The notes: a model not told the origin generated them from the letters alone. DNA of 64,000 nt from Syncephalastrum monosporum B8922 (GCA_000697355.1 JNEN01001014.1:1-64000); one strand, 5' to 3'. Counted from the stretch's first letter, positions 22,590-33,858 are shown. Program-made: numbers and translations.

Positions 22590-23546
22590 ACCAGCTGAGT
22601 CCCGCGATGCACTCGCCAGTCGGGATGCGACTTCCTCCTGTTTTTCCGCCTCTGCTTGTGCCCATTGTCTTGCCTTTTCGTCCTGACGCCGTTTCTCCTC
22701 GAGTTCTCTCTGTCGTTGTTGCTGTTCGGCTGCACGTTTCTTTTGCTCCAGCTTGGCCTGGCGTTCCCTTTGGGCGTCGGCTTGCTGCTGCTGGAGTTGT
22801 AGTTGCAGGGCCTAGGGCAAACAGATGATCAGCGGTCATATACACAAGAACCAACGCAACGGGCCTTACCTCTTTCCGGCTGTCGTCGAGGATGGCGTTG
22901 TATTGGACAAAGGAGAGGGCGGATTCAAAGTCATTCATGGCAGGCAGGATCTGGGTGGCATAGGTCTCGATTGCTTCCAGACAGGCGTCGGCATAGACGT
23001 CGTTCTCGTCTTCACGTGGGCTTGATAAATATTCGATCGTCCCATCGTCGAGGGTCGCATACCACTGCTCGGCCACTTGTCGACCCACGGGTGCCACCTT
23101 CAGCTTCAGCGTCATTTTCAGACTAATAAGAAAAACATATACTTAGTTCTGTCTCTTTCTTCTTGTCTTGTCTTGTGTTGATCTTTTGATCTCTTCATAT
23201 CTTACCAGGCCAAGACCAGACGTGGATCGACATAACCTGCCACTCCGTACCCGCTGACCAAGAACTGCCAGACCCCATGAACAAACTGCTCATAGCTCTG
23301 TACGGACGACGGCGACAGCGAGAGCGCCTGGGCGGTGTGGTGGGTCGTCTTGCCTTGGGTGATCAGCGTGGCGGCAATGTTGAGGTAGAGCATGTACGCC
23401 GAGTACCGCACGCCCTCCAACTCGGGTGTCGACTCAACTGGTAATTGCTGGAGCGTCTTGACACACTGCGTCGCAGCCGGAGTGTATTTGGTCAAGAGAA
23501 ACAGACGAAGCGCTTTTTCGTAATTCGCTTGCACGGATTTCGACAT
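22242..23546 (-). CDS. Tail-anchored coiled-coil protein, possibly Pex26/Pex15-like
   Basis: Exons 23206-23546, 22870-23122 and 22242-22811 give 387 residues. The N-terminal 200 residues are helical and TPR-like (NYEKALRLFLLTKYTPAA; later PAMNDFESALSFVQYNAIL). A strongly charged Gln/Glu/Arg coiled coil follows (from LQLQLQQQQADAQRE), then a run of nine Ser, then one C-terminal membrane segment FTFLLVVFAFLGLM with a short basic tail. That order (helical repeat region, linker, tail anchor) matches fungal Pex26/Pex15, the peroxisomal anchor for Pex1/Pex6, but sequence similarity of this group is weak, so the name is an inference. It shares a 231-bp divergent promoter with the LAM gene. Confidence 0.75.
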
Positions 23547-23777
23547 TTAAATTATATAAAAAGAAAAGAAGACAGAAAAGAAGGAGTGTGTCTATAATTC
23601 GCCAGATCCGTAAGCAGAATTGTACTCTTTTTGCCGCCTTCGCACTTTCCCATTTTCTCTTTTGCGGGGTACCGGGCATGGTTTAGCCGAATTTCACAAA
23701 CAAAAATTCAGGCATAGTGTAATTCTTTCATTTTTTGTTCTTGTTGTTGTCCGTTACTGCCACCTTGTTTGCTCTCA
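23547..23777. promoter_or_regulatory. Shared divergent promoter, 231 bp
   Basis: The start codons of the tail-anchored protein (23546, minus) and the LAM protein (23778, plus) are 231 bp apart, so one short region must serve both. It is AT-rich on the minus side and TG/TC-rich toward the plus start. Confidence 0.5.
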
Positions 23778-26700
23778 ATGGCAGGCCGCCCCTCACCCAA
23801 CCCGGCCTTGCTCACGTTGTACGATGCCATCACAGATTCGCCTGTTTACAGAGTCAGTGTCGTTCATCGCGATGAGCAGCTCGACGTCTTTGAAAAGTGG
23901 CTGTCCGCCCTGTCCGTGCACCTGAAGCATTATATCGACAAACTCAACAGTAAGAGTGACATACATACGTCTGATAGACACCATGGCCTGACGCCCACCA
24001 GAGCTCCAATTGGATACCAATACCCTCTGCGATAAGTTTGCTCCTCCTGTTTCCATCAAAGACACCCTCATAGGTATCTATAATTCATAGCATGACTCGC
24101 AATGATGAGATGATTTCTTTGTTCTTCTTTTTTCTGGGAGACACGATACGAACAATGCACTTGTAGGCCCCGACCTGACAACCATTGCGTTTAAGCGCTT
24201 TGCCGAGGCGCTTCAGACAACCCTGGCCTGCCAGACCAAATTGGTAATCGCAACGTGCACTTGGTAACTCCGTTTTTTCTTATGTATACATAGGTCCGCG
24301 ACATCCATGCCACCTTTATCGAGCCTTTGCAGCATTGCATCAAGTCCTTCCTGAAAGAATACAAAGTACAGTGCATAGCATCCTTTGGTTGGTTCGCGTG
24401 TACTAACGAAGACCACACCCGCGTGCAGGAGTTTCGCAAACAACACGACAAGTCCTTGGAACGTTACGAAGCCCAACTCCAGAAGTACGCTGCGTTACGC
24501 AAAGACGATCCCGATGAGCTGCAGAAGCTCAATGACGCCAGACGCGCGTATGTGCACCACTCCAGCCTGCACGTCATGCGTCTCTTGGGCTTCCGCGTCC
24601 AGGTCGCGACTTTTATCGCAGACCGAATGGCCAACGCGACGCTGATGCACTCCGATTTTGAGCAGGGCGCGCAGGTCTGGCAGGATCTGACAAAGACCCT
24701 CACCGAATGGCAGCAGTGGCTGTTTGACGACCGCTGTACTTGCACGTACGAGCTCAAACGCCTCGAAAAAGTCCGCGACAAGCTCGAGACGGACTACCTC
24801 GCCCTCACCACAACCACGACGAGCGCTGTCGAGGACGCTATGACTGAAGGCTACGCCGGCCGCTGGGGCTACCTCTTTCTGAAAACCTCGCGCCATACCT
24901 GGACCCGCCGCTGGAGTTTCCTATATGATGACACCTTTGGCTGGTGCAGCACCACCAAAGCCGCCGGCGAGGGCCCCGTCGTCGCCGTCGATGGGAAACT
25001 CGCGCTGGCTGACCACGATATCAGCCCTGTCGTGGACGAGAACCGCCGGTTCTGTTTCAGGCTGACGGACAAGGAGGGCCAGTACGTTGCATGAAACACA
25101 GGCGTATTGCTTCTCCCTTTTCTTACACATTTTATTATTCGTAGAGAAAAACTCGTCTGTCAAGCCGAGTCCGAGCAGGATCTGCAGAGCTGGCTAGCAC
25201 GGCTGACTAAACGACGCCGATCCCAGACTGACAGCGCCATCGCCACCGCATCCTCCACTGCCGCGAGCACCACGACGACTCTCGACCGTACCCACACGCC
25301 TTCTATTTTGGGCGACGACGAAAAGCTCAAGCACTCGCCCACCATTGTCTCCTATCACTCGTCCGCAACGCTGCACGGTCTCACGCTCGCCAACACCATG
25401 TCACTAAGCGCCGTCATGGTCTACGAAATTACCACAGCCTCGCACGTGTCGATTGGGAAGTTGCCAAAGTACTTTTGGGGTATTCCCTGGCCGCTCTCCG
25501 GGAGCATGCTCCTCAGCTCAGCCAAGCCGCTTGCGGCGCGGGAAGACATTACGTCCTGGCCCCTCTATGATGATACCACGTTAGCGGTCGACCTGCCAGG
25601 ATATCCGGCCCCGCTCCTTGTCGAAAACAAGACGCTGCGACAACTCTTTGTGGGTGTGAGCCCGAGTGAGATCGTCATGGATGGTAGATATTCCTATGGC
25701 ATGCATTTTACACACACTTATTCTCCTCATTCTCCTTGTAGTGTTCCACTGTATCTTGCGACACAAGGCGGACGCTGATCTGTCAATCAGCGCGCCCGAC
25801 CACGGCGATTCACTCCAGGAGATCCTCGAGGGACCGGTCCCCACACCAGCCTCATCCGCCGGGTACGGCTACGTCGGCAAGGCGTTTGTTACCCAAGACA
25901 CGCTTTGGATTTACTGCTGCATCATGACCGCCTGCGTCTCCACCGTATGTCTCAGTGGAGGTCGCATAGTTTGATTCTTACCGTATTTTGTATTTTCTCT
26001 TTGTGTACAGGTCGCATTGAAGCTCAAGGACATCAAAACTATCAATCTCGTCAAGGACGACAAGCAGGGCATGAACCTCATCCTCGTCTTGCAGAGCCCG
26101 GTCGGCACGACACCGATGGACCCCGTCGTCCTCAACGTCCTCGCTCAGGACGCAAACACCGCCCTCGAAAAGTTACGCTTCGTCGTCGACAATGCGAAAG
26201 CCAAGGAGCCCATGCAGCTCCGCAATCTCCTTCACAAAATACAAAGTCTGCGGCGGTCGCCGTCCATCACCATCCAAGAGAGCAATATCTACGGTCAGAA
26301 GCTCTCGCCGACGTCCCCGCTTGAGGAGCAGGCCAAGCCCAAAAAGAAGCGGCTTTCGTTTCGCAACCTATCGCGTCCCATTATCCCCGTCAATCCCAAG
26401 TCGCCCGTCGTGCTCGAGGTCCAGTCCACCTCGGCGAGGGGCGTCTCTGCATCCCAAACGACAGAAAAGCCCAAGAAGAAGCCTGTCAAGGAAAAGAAAC
26501 CGCCTCCGCCTTCTCCTGTCGACCGTAAGTGAAAATCGTCTCTGTCACTCTGCTTCTCTCTCTCTCTATGGCGTTTTTCTGATGTTTTGTTTCTCCATTA
26601 GCCGATGCGTTACCCTCTGGTCTCAAAGCACCCAAGCAGGCCATTGCATGCCAGTGCGAGGATCATCTCGACCGTCTTGAAACCGAGGTCGAATTTCCCA

Positions 26701-28498
26701 TCTCGGCTAGACGACTCTTTGAGCTCATGTTTTCGGATACAACCACCTCGAAGGACACCGTCTGGGAAGGCAAAAATGCCGGTTGTGCTGGTCATGGTAA
26801 AAAAAAGGTCTTGCAGTCAAGAATGGCACAAGGACTCACTTTTTCCTTGTTAGACCTACGCATTAGTAGCTGGGTATCCGTCAGTGGCGAGCAGCAGCGT
26901 ACGCTTAAGTACATTATGCCCGTCAGTAACCCCATTGGTATGCCAGGAGTCACATATCGTATAAAAGTATCTTACCTTTATGTTTCTTTTTTCTTTTTAG
27001 TGCGCATGAAGGAAGCTGAGGTGGTCGAAACGCAAGTCTTGATCAAAAAAGAGGACTACTTGTAAGCGAAAAGTTCTACCTGAATAGGTTCTTGGAACGC
27101 TCATGCATATACATGTTAGCTGCTATGTCGTACAAATCTCGACGAAGACAGCTGCGTTGCCGTACGCAGAGGCTTTTATACCAAGCGTACGGTACTGCAT
27201 CACCTGGGTCGGTCCGTCCCAATGCCGCCTGTCCGTCTACCTCGGCGTCCGATGGACCAAGAGCGTCATGGTGAAGAGTAAGTATCCTTTTTCGCATGAT
27301 CGATACCCCATCCTCACGTAACTATAAAACAAAGTGATCGTGACACGTGCTGCGCTCAAGGGGATGGCCGACAGTGTCTATGTCTTCCTCCCGATCCTGA
27401 GAGAAGCAGCGGATAAAGTCGCGCGTGAGGTGGAGGCCCTGCGTCAGCAGCAGCAACAGCAATACGCCGAGAGCCTCGCTGAAATTGCCTCGAGCGACGA
27501 TTCAGGCGAAGAAAAGAATGCGAGTACGAGCGAGCCAGAAATGCCCCAACCCTCGCCATCCCAGGCATCCTTGCTCGCGACGGCACCCGCTACCCGCTCA
27601 GTCATCAAAGCACCCGATTCTCCTCCCCCGGCCGCATCGTCGTCGTCGTCGGCCGGTCTGACCCTCCTCCCTCTCCGCCCTCAGACCCCGCCCCAGCGCA
27701 ATATAGCCGCCGTTGCTGCAACGTACTATGCTGGCCACCAGATCAAGACGAGTGTCCCCGCCGACCAGCTCCTGAAGCCGTACCGGCCCGAGATGCGCCG
27801 CTCGTCCTCGTCAAAGCGCTCGTCGAGCCATCGCAGTCAGACTAAAAAAAAGCTCGTCCGCTCTTCCACGGCGTCGTCCATGACTTCTTCACCGCAACGC
27901 CGCTTCTCGCCTTTCCGCGTCTTTCTTGTCGTCTCTGTGCTCATGCTTCTCTATGCAGTCTTCTGCCGTGAGCATGCGGTGCCTTGCCCGCCACGCGTCG
28001 TGGTGGCTCCCCTGGAGAAACGTATCGACGAGTTTAAGCGCGCCGTGTTCCTCAAGGACATCGAAGAAGGCTTGATACACCGTATTCCGGATGAAGCCAA
28101 CCATCTGAATGCATCCAGGTATGAATGCGATAATACTCTTCAATTCTTTTTGCTGCTGCTTTGTTCCTGGACTTATCACCCTCATTTCTCCGTCTTTTGT
28201 TTTTAGTTACCAAGCCTTTGTTCAGGCGACCAAGCACCTGGAGGATTATGTCTGGTTTCAAACCGACAGGCATCATGAGGCGCTTGAACTTGGCCAAAGT
28301 CGCCTCCAGTTGGCCAAGGAACGTTTCCACTTGCTTTCGCTCTTCAAAGACTTAAACCTGGCCGACTCGCGTGCACGTGAGGCCGAGTTCATCAATTGGC
28401 TTGCGGACGTACGCGGACATTGCATGCAAAAAGAGGCACATGAGCTACAGGCGCTTTGTCCTGAGGCACATAATGCCTTGTCTCAGTATCATGCATAA
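23778..28498 (+). CDS. LAM/Sip3-type sterol-transfer protein (BAR-PH-GRAM-VASt)
   Basis: Membrane-contact-site protein of the Lam1/Lam3 (Ysp1/Sip3) group, which bind sterol through a StART-like VASt domain between ER and plasma membrane. Fourteen exons (23778-23949, 24002-24073, 24167-24243, 24294-24365, 24429-25081, 25145-25683, 25742-25944, 26011-26524, 26602-26796, 26854-26937, 27001-27061, 27120-27277, 27335-28118, 28207-28498) give 1291 residues. Order: BAR-like helices (1-270), PH (about 270-380, GRWGYLFLKTSRHTWTRRWS), GRAM-like (about 570-640, GKAFVTQDTLWIYC), linker, VASt (about 770-965, DVEFPIS-like EVEFPISARRLFELMF, then FCYVVQISTKT and VRWTKSVMVKM), TM (about 1125-1143, FLVVSVLMLLYAVF) and a helical C-terminus. 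All introns are GT-AG. Confidence 0.9.
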
Positions 28499-28597
28499 AT
28501 CATAGACTTTTTTTTCTTTTTACTTCTACATTCATATCTATATATAATAATCTTAATATTCCGTACATCCATAATTACATAAGCAAGACACAAAAGA

Positions 28598-28620
28598 CCC
28601 CGGTTCAATTCCCGGGCAGG
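28598..28620 (+). other. tRNA T-arm/B-box-like remnant
   Basis: GGTTCAATTCC at 28602-28612 fits the pol III B-box consensus and is flanked by a GC stem (CCCGG with CCGGG), as in a tRNA T arm. No D arm, anticodon arm or matching 5' acceptor strand is present upstream, so this is at most a remnant of a tRNA or of a tRNA-derived SINE. Confidence 0.35.
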
Positions 28621-28631
28621 GCGTCTGCCAA

Positions 28632-28945
28632 AGTAGACCACTTTGAGACGTGAACGGTACCTGACGTCAATCTTCATCAAGGTCTTTTCACCCGTGTCCT
28701 TCAGTAAATGTGAACCGCGTGATGGTAAAGTAGGCCAATGAATCCTCTGAAACGCGAAAGATACCTGACGTCAATGCCTGTCAGGGACCATATCTTTGAG
28801 CTCTTTTTCCCCATTGGTAAAACGTGGATTGCGTGATAGCTTGGTTAGCCAATGGAACCTATGAAACTTGGAAAAAAGCTCGACGTCAATCCCTGTCAGG
28901 TCCTTATCTTTTACTTCTCTTTTCCCATTGGCACAGCTCGCCCGA
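28632..28945 (+). promoter_or_regulatory. Three tandem units with CRE and CCAAT motifs
   Basis: Units of about 104-115 bp each start with (T/C)GACGTCAAT: 28662-28669 (TGACGTCA), 28766-28773 (TGACGTCA) and 28881-28888 (CGACGTCA). Each unit also has a CCAAT box in one or other orientation (28735, 28812 inverted, 28849, 28927 inverted) and shared blocks such as CCTGTCAGG and GCGTGAT. CRE sites bind ATF/CREB-type bZIP factors and CCAAT binds the HAP/NF-Y complex; use here is inferred. The units sit 560-850 bp upstream of the next plus-strand starts. Confidence 0.55.
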
Positions 28946-29509
28946 GTCCTTGCATGAATATCGATTGACACGCGCTCTTTCTCATAAAAGGTCTTTTGTT
29001 TTCTCTCACGTCTAATTTTCTTCTTCTTCTTTACCCTGGTCAAGTCTTACGCTGGCAAGTATATACGAAAGGATTATAGTTACAAGTATAAACTAATAAG
29101 AAGTGCAACATAGACCACTGCATTCCCTCAAAGTCCCTCTGCCACCGGTTGCCCGCCCCCTACTGCACCGGTGTGCATGATAGTAAGTTCTCGCGTCAAT
29201 AGTACATGGTCTTGGACAACACTAAACTCCTTCTGAATGTATACTTAGCTTGCCGTCTTCTTGCTCGCCTCTCCTCCTGTCTTCTCTTCCGCTCGCGCCT
29301 CTTCCACCTCCTTTCCGCTTGCTGTCTTTCCAGAGGTTTTTTTTCCGCTTTTTCCTCTGCCCATAAGTGAAACAGATTCAGGTCTATACATTGAATATGA
29401 GACATTAACGCACGTTTCAGTTCCGCTCCTTTCTCGCGTCTCCTTTGCGTCTCTTCCTCTCCGCCTCTTCTGCCTTCCTTCTTTCCCGCTTGCGACCCAC
29501 TAGCCGGCG

Positions 29510-29947
29510 ATGGTGGCCACCGTTGAAAACACCTTTATAGACATCGCCATCGCGCCAAATGTCTGCTCCCCGCCCACCGGTAAGTGTTTTGCAACTGGGT
29601 AATGCGCCACTGTGACTCAAACGTGTATTCAGTTCAGGTGAGGCGGCGGCCGCGCGCCGTGAGCGCGCATCAACGACCCCACGCCGGTATGTATATTATA
29701 TATGAAGGGTAGTCCACGAGAACTGATTTCGGAACGAAATTTCGTAGGCTAGTTATAATCTACCACTCCCTCTTTGTGTACTCTATTCACGCTACTGTGT
29801 GAGTCAATAATCAAAAGCCAACGATCCTATATTTTTCTCTTCTTGCTCTTCTCCCTTTTCTGTGTGTGTAGAACGCCTGCAGGGCCTGTGAGAACTGTGA
29901 ACGGGTATCGTGGATCCAAAAAAGGAAATCGCTCTTTGGAAGAATAA
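29510..29947 (+). CDS. Possible 64-residue protein from three small exons
   Basis: Exons 29510-29579, 29638-29686 and 29872-29947 join in phase across two GT-AG introns (donors GTAAGT and GTATGT) to a TAA stop: 64 residues starting MVATVENTFIDIAIAPN, then an Ala/Arg-rich middle and a basic C-terminus with GYRGSKKGNRS. No family is recognised. AATAAA overlaps the stop. It ends 63 bp before the USP36-like start, so it may be a separate small gene, or a spliced upstream ORF in the leader of that gene. Exon 1 can also splice in phase to 30006 and would then extend the USP protein. Evidence is splice-site and phase consistency only. Confidence 0.35.
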
Positions 29948-30010
29948 ATTTTACCACTGTATGTACATATCGCTTTTCCACTTGTGTCTCTTTCTCGATC
30001 CAAAGCTCGC

Positions 30011-32075
30011 ATGAGTCCAAAGAAGGCCGATCCCACAGTGGGACTTCAGGGAAATCTGCAAAAGCACAACACGCTCGATGCTCTGCTCAATCGGGCGATC
30101 CGCTTTCGCAAATCGCGCTACGTCGACGACAAGCTCGAGCGATTCAAGACCAAGTTTGCACCTGTCAACGGCGCCACCCAAGTCCTGAGTGGCTCCAGTA
30201 ACGAACCCACTGAGAGCCTGGAATCGGTCGATGCCAACGGCTTTGAATTGCCCACCAAGACGCTGTTTCCTGAATCGTGGATTAATACTCAGTGGCAGAC
30301 GATCCGCCCGATGGGTGCCGGTCTGACTGACGAGCTCGGCAAGGCCACCGGGTTGAATTGTATTCTTCAGATCCTCACCTATACGCCTGCCCTCGCCAAC
30401 TACCTCTCGTCGCATCGCCATAGCAACAACTGTAAGTGACTCGAGTAATGGTAAGGATACACGTCAGTAACCGGGTGTGTCTAGGTGTCGTCCAAGATAC
30501 CTGCTTCATGTGTGCCCTTGAGGGCCATGTCCAGCAATGCTTCCGCGACAAGCAGAGTACGATCGCACCCCGCTATTTCGTTGGACGACTCAAATGTAAG
30601 ACATCGTAACTTTGCATTGCATGGATTCTTATCTCAAAATGTAGCCATGCCGGGTGGCCGCACCAACGATACTGCTAAAATTTTCGACTACTTCATGCAA
30701 CAAATGCAGCACCATCTGTTGCTCGAAAAAGGGTACATAAAGAAAAAAAAACCTTCTCTGATGTCTTTCAGTCAACGCAATACTAACGATATTCACCCAT
30801 GGCCCTTCAGTGCTAAGGAACCCAAACGCAACCAGGAAACCACCGCGCTCTACCAGATTTTTGGCGGCTATCTCTTCAGCCATTTTGTCTGCCAAGAATG
30901 CAACCAGCCCACAAACACGTTTGATCCCTTCTTGCGCCTCACTGCAGACGTCACGGCCGGTAACACCCTCGAGCGTTGCCTGTCGCCTTACTTTCGCGAA
31001 ACGTCCGCTCCCCGTACCTGCGAGCGATGCAGCGTCGAACGCCCAGGCAAGACGCAGCGCTCGCTTTACCGGACCCCGAAAGTGCTCGCCATCCACCTGG
31101 ATCGGTTCGACGGATCCGGTCGCAAGAATGACAAAAAGGTCAAGTTTGAGGACACCTTTTCGGTCGAACGGTTTGTGCATTCAGCTGTGAAGAAGACAAA
31201 GTACCATCTCTACGGAGTGATCGTCCACGAAGGCACCATGGCCGCCGGCGGCCGCTTTGTCGCGTACATCAAGGGCCCCAACGGTCTGTGGCATCGTGCC
31301 GACAAGGAAGCAGTAAGTGCAGTCTACAGGGGCAATACCTTTTGATGTCTGACACACGTTGCTCTAGATACACCAAGTGAGCGCAGACCGCGTCTATGAA
31401 CAAAAAGCCTATATGCTTTTCTATACCCTCCCAGCGGATGCCGCCCCGCGTAGCCAGGCCAAGGCTGGCCTGAAACCACGCAAGCTAGAAGAAGCGATGG
31501 CGGAAGAAATCAAGGCTGCTCCTGCTGAAGACGATGAGGAGGACGAGGAAGAAGGTGTGGAAACACAGGAGGATATCGAGGAAAAAGAACGGCGCGACGA
31601 GGCCGAGCGCTTCGCCCAGGCCAAAGCCGCCGCCGCCGCCCAGCCCGTCCTCGAAAACGAGATAGCCGTCACTGTCCGCCACGACGAGTCCATGGAGTCC
31701 AAACGCAGCAAGCTCGAGCTCCTCATCGAACGCGAACGCGAGCAAGGACGCAGTGCCGAGGTCAAGGATCAGCTCTTAAAATCAAACGCAGGCCAATTTT
31801 ATGACGAGGTCGGCACATGGGATGATGATGGTCAAGATATGGGTGTCCAGACCGAACGCCAAAAGGTGCTCAAGGAGCTCAAGGGCAAGCGGAAAAAGAA
31901 GGACGTATATGACGTCGACTATGACCGCGGCAAGGTCAAAAAAGTCAAGAACAAGAACAGCGACCGGTTCGACCGGCCCAACATGTTCCAGGTCGCAGTC
32001 GATGCCAAGCGGCTCGACAAGGAGGCCAAACAGAAGCAAAAGCAGAACAAGAAACCCAACAAGAAGAAGCCCTAG
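30011..32075 (+). CDS. USP36/Ubp10-like protein without catalytic Cys and His
   Basis: Homologue of the nucleolar ubiquitin hydrolases USP36/Ubp10. Exons 30011-30431, 30485-30595, 30645-30732, 30772-31312 and 31368-32075 give 622 residues. The USP fold is recognisable from GAGL through ILTYTPALANYL, the zinc ribbon (CQEC and CERC pairs), VLAIHLDRFD and KAYMLFY. The Cys box reads LGKATGLN where active members have LGNTCFLN, putting Thr113 at the nucleophile; the His box reads GGRFVAY with Arg368 for His; the QEDAHEF box is degenerate. The Asp after the last Trp may remain. The C-terminus has an acidic stretch, the USP36-like VDYDRGKVKKVKN and a Lys-rich end fitting the nucleolus. It is probably a pseudo-enzyme scaffold. 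Confidence 0.88.
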
Positions 32076-32292
32076 ATTGCATTTTTTACTTTTTACTCTT
32101 CCTTTTTATTTTATCTCTCGTTTTCATCTTGTACTATATTCCATTCATATTTTTTTGTATTTGTTTTCCATTTCCCCAACTTGGGTTTCAGATCATGACG
32201 AGACATGACGTGAGAAACGACAAATCACCAAAATATGTGTGTATTTGTATTGCAATGATTAGGAGTTTTTACTGGATTACTTTTGTGTACAA

Positions 32293-32736
32293 TTAAAAGT
32301 AGCTGATAACAGCATAAATGAAGGCAGTCGAGCCAGCGATGGTACGGAACCACTGGAGCTTGGTCCACTTTTCGATCAGCTGGTTACTTTCGATCTTATC
32401 ACGAATAACAGTCGCGTTGTCGTTCATGGCGAGGAGTTTGTCGTTGATGGGCTTCATGAAAATGAGGGTGAAAGGCACGCTGACGAGACTCAAGACACCA
32501 GCCACAAGCGCACGCGTGTCTTTGATGCGGTAATAAAGGTAAAAGTGGGCTGCGGAGGATGAGAGGAGGGAAGAGATGGCGATTTTGTGACCAGTCTTGT
32601 ACGTGATGGCCCAGGCCGGGACGGGATCAGGCACGACGCGCAGCACCGGTACGCTTGACAGACTCACAGCCAAACCCAGACCGGCAAAGATGCCGTTGGC
32701 CAGAACACCGAAGCGGGCGACGTTTTGGTTGTCCAT
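32293..32736 (-). CDS. DUF1772 family membrane protein
   Basis: Single-exon gene for 147 residues with four hydrophobic segments (near 8-30, 50-68, 76-97 and 127-146). The central motif FMKPINDKLLAM is typical of DUF1772, a family related to anthrone oxygenases; many fungal members have no assigned reaction. No polyketide genes lie nearby, so a secondary-metabolite role is not supported by context. It is convergent with the USP36-like gene, with 217 bp between stops. Confidence 0.82.
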   Translation of the reverse strand: MDNQNVARFGVLANGIFAGLGLAVSLSSVPVLRVVPDPVPAWAITYKTGHKIAISSLLSSSAAHFYLYYRIKDTRALVAGVLSLVSVPFTLIFMKPINDKLLAMNDNATVIRDKIESNQLIEKWTKLQWFRTIAGSTAFIYAVISYF

Positions 32737-33103
32737 GTTGATAAAGAGAGATAAAAAAAATTTGCAAAGAGAAGAGGGAGTTTCAGATCACTGCCCGCTG
32801 ATTTCTTCCTTTTTATGCACGATGCGCCTTCTAAAAAATATGTTTGACAAGACCTCTTCACGCGTGCGCGTGCACTCGGCCCATTATTTGTCCGTTGTCT
32901 CGGTGACACCCATAAATTTGCCCGCGTCCTGGGGACACGCTCGAGAAAAACTCAAATCTTCGGAGAACACCAAAACGTCAGGCCATGCTCGCCCAGGGCC
33001 GTCTCTTTATTTCATCGTATGCTTCACCCACCCCTAAAAGCATACAGACTCTCTGGAGATTCATATGGATCCTATAGCTAATCCATGCATACTGTGACGT
33101 AAT
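32737..33103. other. Intergenic, no gene seen
   Basis: Upstream region of the DUF1772 gene and downstream region of the HIT gene on the same strand. Purine-rich near 32751-32780; nothing else recognised. Confidence 0.4.
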
Positions 33104-33858
33104 TTACAGCTTCTCCTTGATGCGTTCCAGCGTGGCCTTAAGGTCGCTCTGCTCGACTTTCTGCATGGGCCAACCCACCTTCAAGCCCTGCTCAGGCGAG
33201 GGCTTGGGGATAATATGGAAGTGGACGTGGAACACTTGCTGCGGAAATCATGAGTAATGTCGTTCATACTGGAATCTTTCGCTATTGATTACCTGGTGCG
33301 CCATAGGACCGTTATTCTGGTGCATAGTCATAATATCATATCGTATGAGTAAAGGGTACTATCCTCTGTGCGACCTATGGTATACCTGGAGCAAGTTGTA
33401 CTGGCCGTCAGCGAGGCCGCTCGCCAATGCCACCTTGCGTGCCAAAGGCAGAATATCAGCCAGGTAGTCATCGGGCACCAAATGGAAGTACTCGGCATGA
33501 TCTATTATTGTCGTTAGCACCATCAATAGAAGCCGTCGGTATGCTTGCTTACACTTTGGAATCACGAGCTATGTACAAGGCAAGGTATTAGTATATACGG
33601 TATGAAAGCGGGGGTTCTAGCTTACACAGTGGCCTTCGCTCAAAGGGTTAATGTCGAGGAAGCAGTAGCTATGGCTTATTCAGAAGACTCCTCCTTACGC
33701 GTCCTGGAGCTCCATTTACCTCTTCTCGGTCTCGGCAATCTTGTGCGAGGGAATCTCGCCTCTAAAGCAGCATGAGCCACACCACAACAAGCGCAAGAGG
33801 TTCAGTCATACCGGATAATCTTGCAGAAGAGGCAGCTCTCGGTGAGGTGTCCGGTCAT
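33104..33858 (-). CDS. HNT1: HIT/HINT nucleoside phosphoramidase
   Basis: Histidine-triad hydrolase of purine nucleoside phosphoramidates such as adenosine-5'-monophosphoramidate. Seven exons: 33812-33858, 33720-33761, 33626-33668, 33553-33568 (only 16 nt), 33386-33501, 33293-33316 and 33104-33238, giving 140 residues. Conserved parts are CLFCKIIRGEIPSHKI, FLDINPLSEGHCLVIPK, NNGPMAHQ and the catalytic triad HVHFHIIPKP. The family's full length and all active-site His residues are kept. The 16-nt exon encodes LVIPK plus one base; it is flanked by TAG and GTAAGC and is needed to keep both the frame and the conserved block. Confidence 0.93.

Larger units (their letters stand above)
28499..29509. 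other. Intergenic with tandem CRE/CCAAT units
   Basis: Just after the LAM gene lies a stretch with an exact B-box-like GGTTCAATTCC (28602-28612) and then three tandem CRE/CCAAT units (see separate entry). The rest, to 29509, is pyrimidine-rich and carries no gene I can support. Confidence 0.5.

Noticed and set aside
22588..23115. Minus frame continuing the second exon of the tail-anchored gene past its donor
   Set aside because: Reads through the GTAAGG donor into a frame without the coiled coil and tail anchor; splicing to 22811 restores both.
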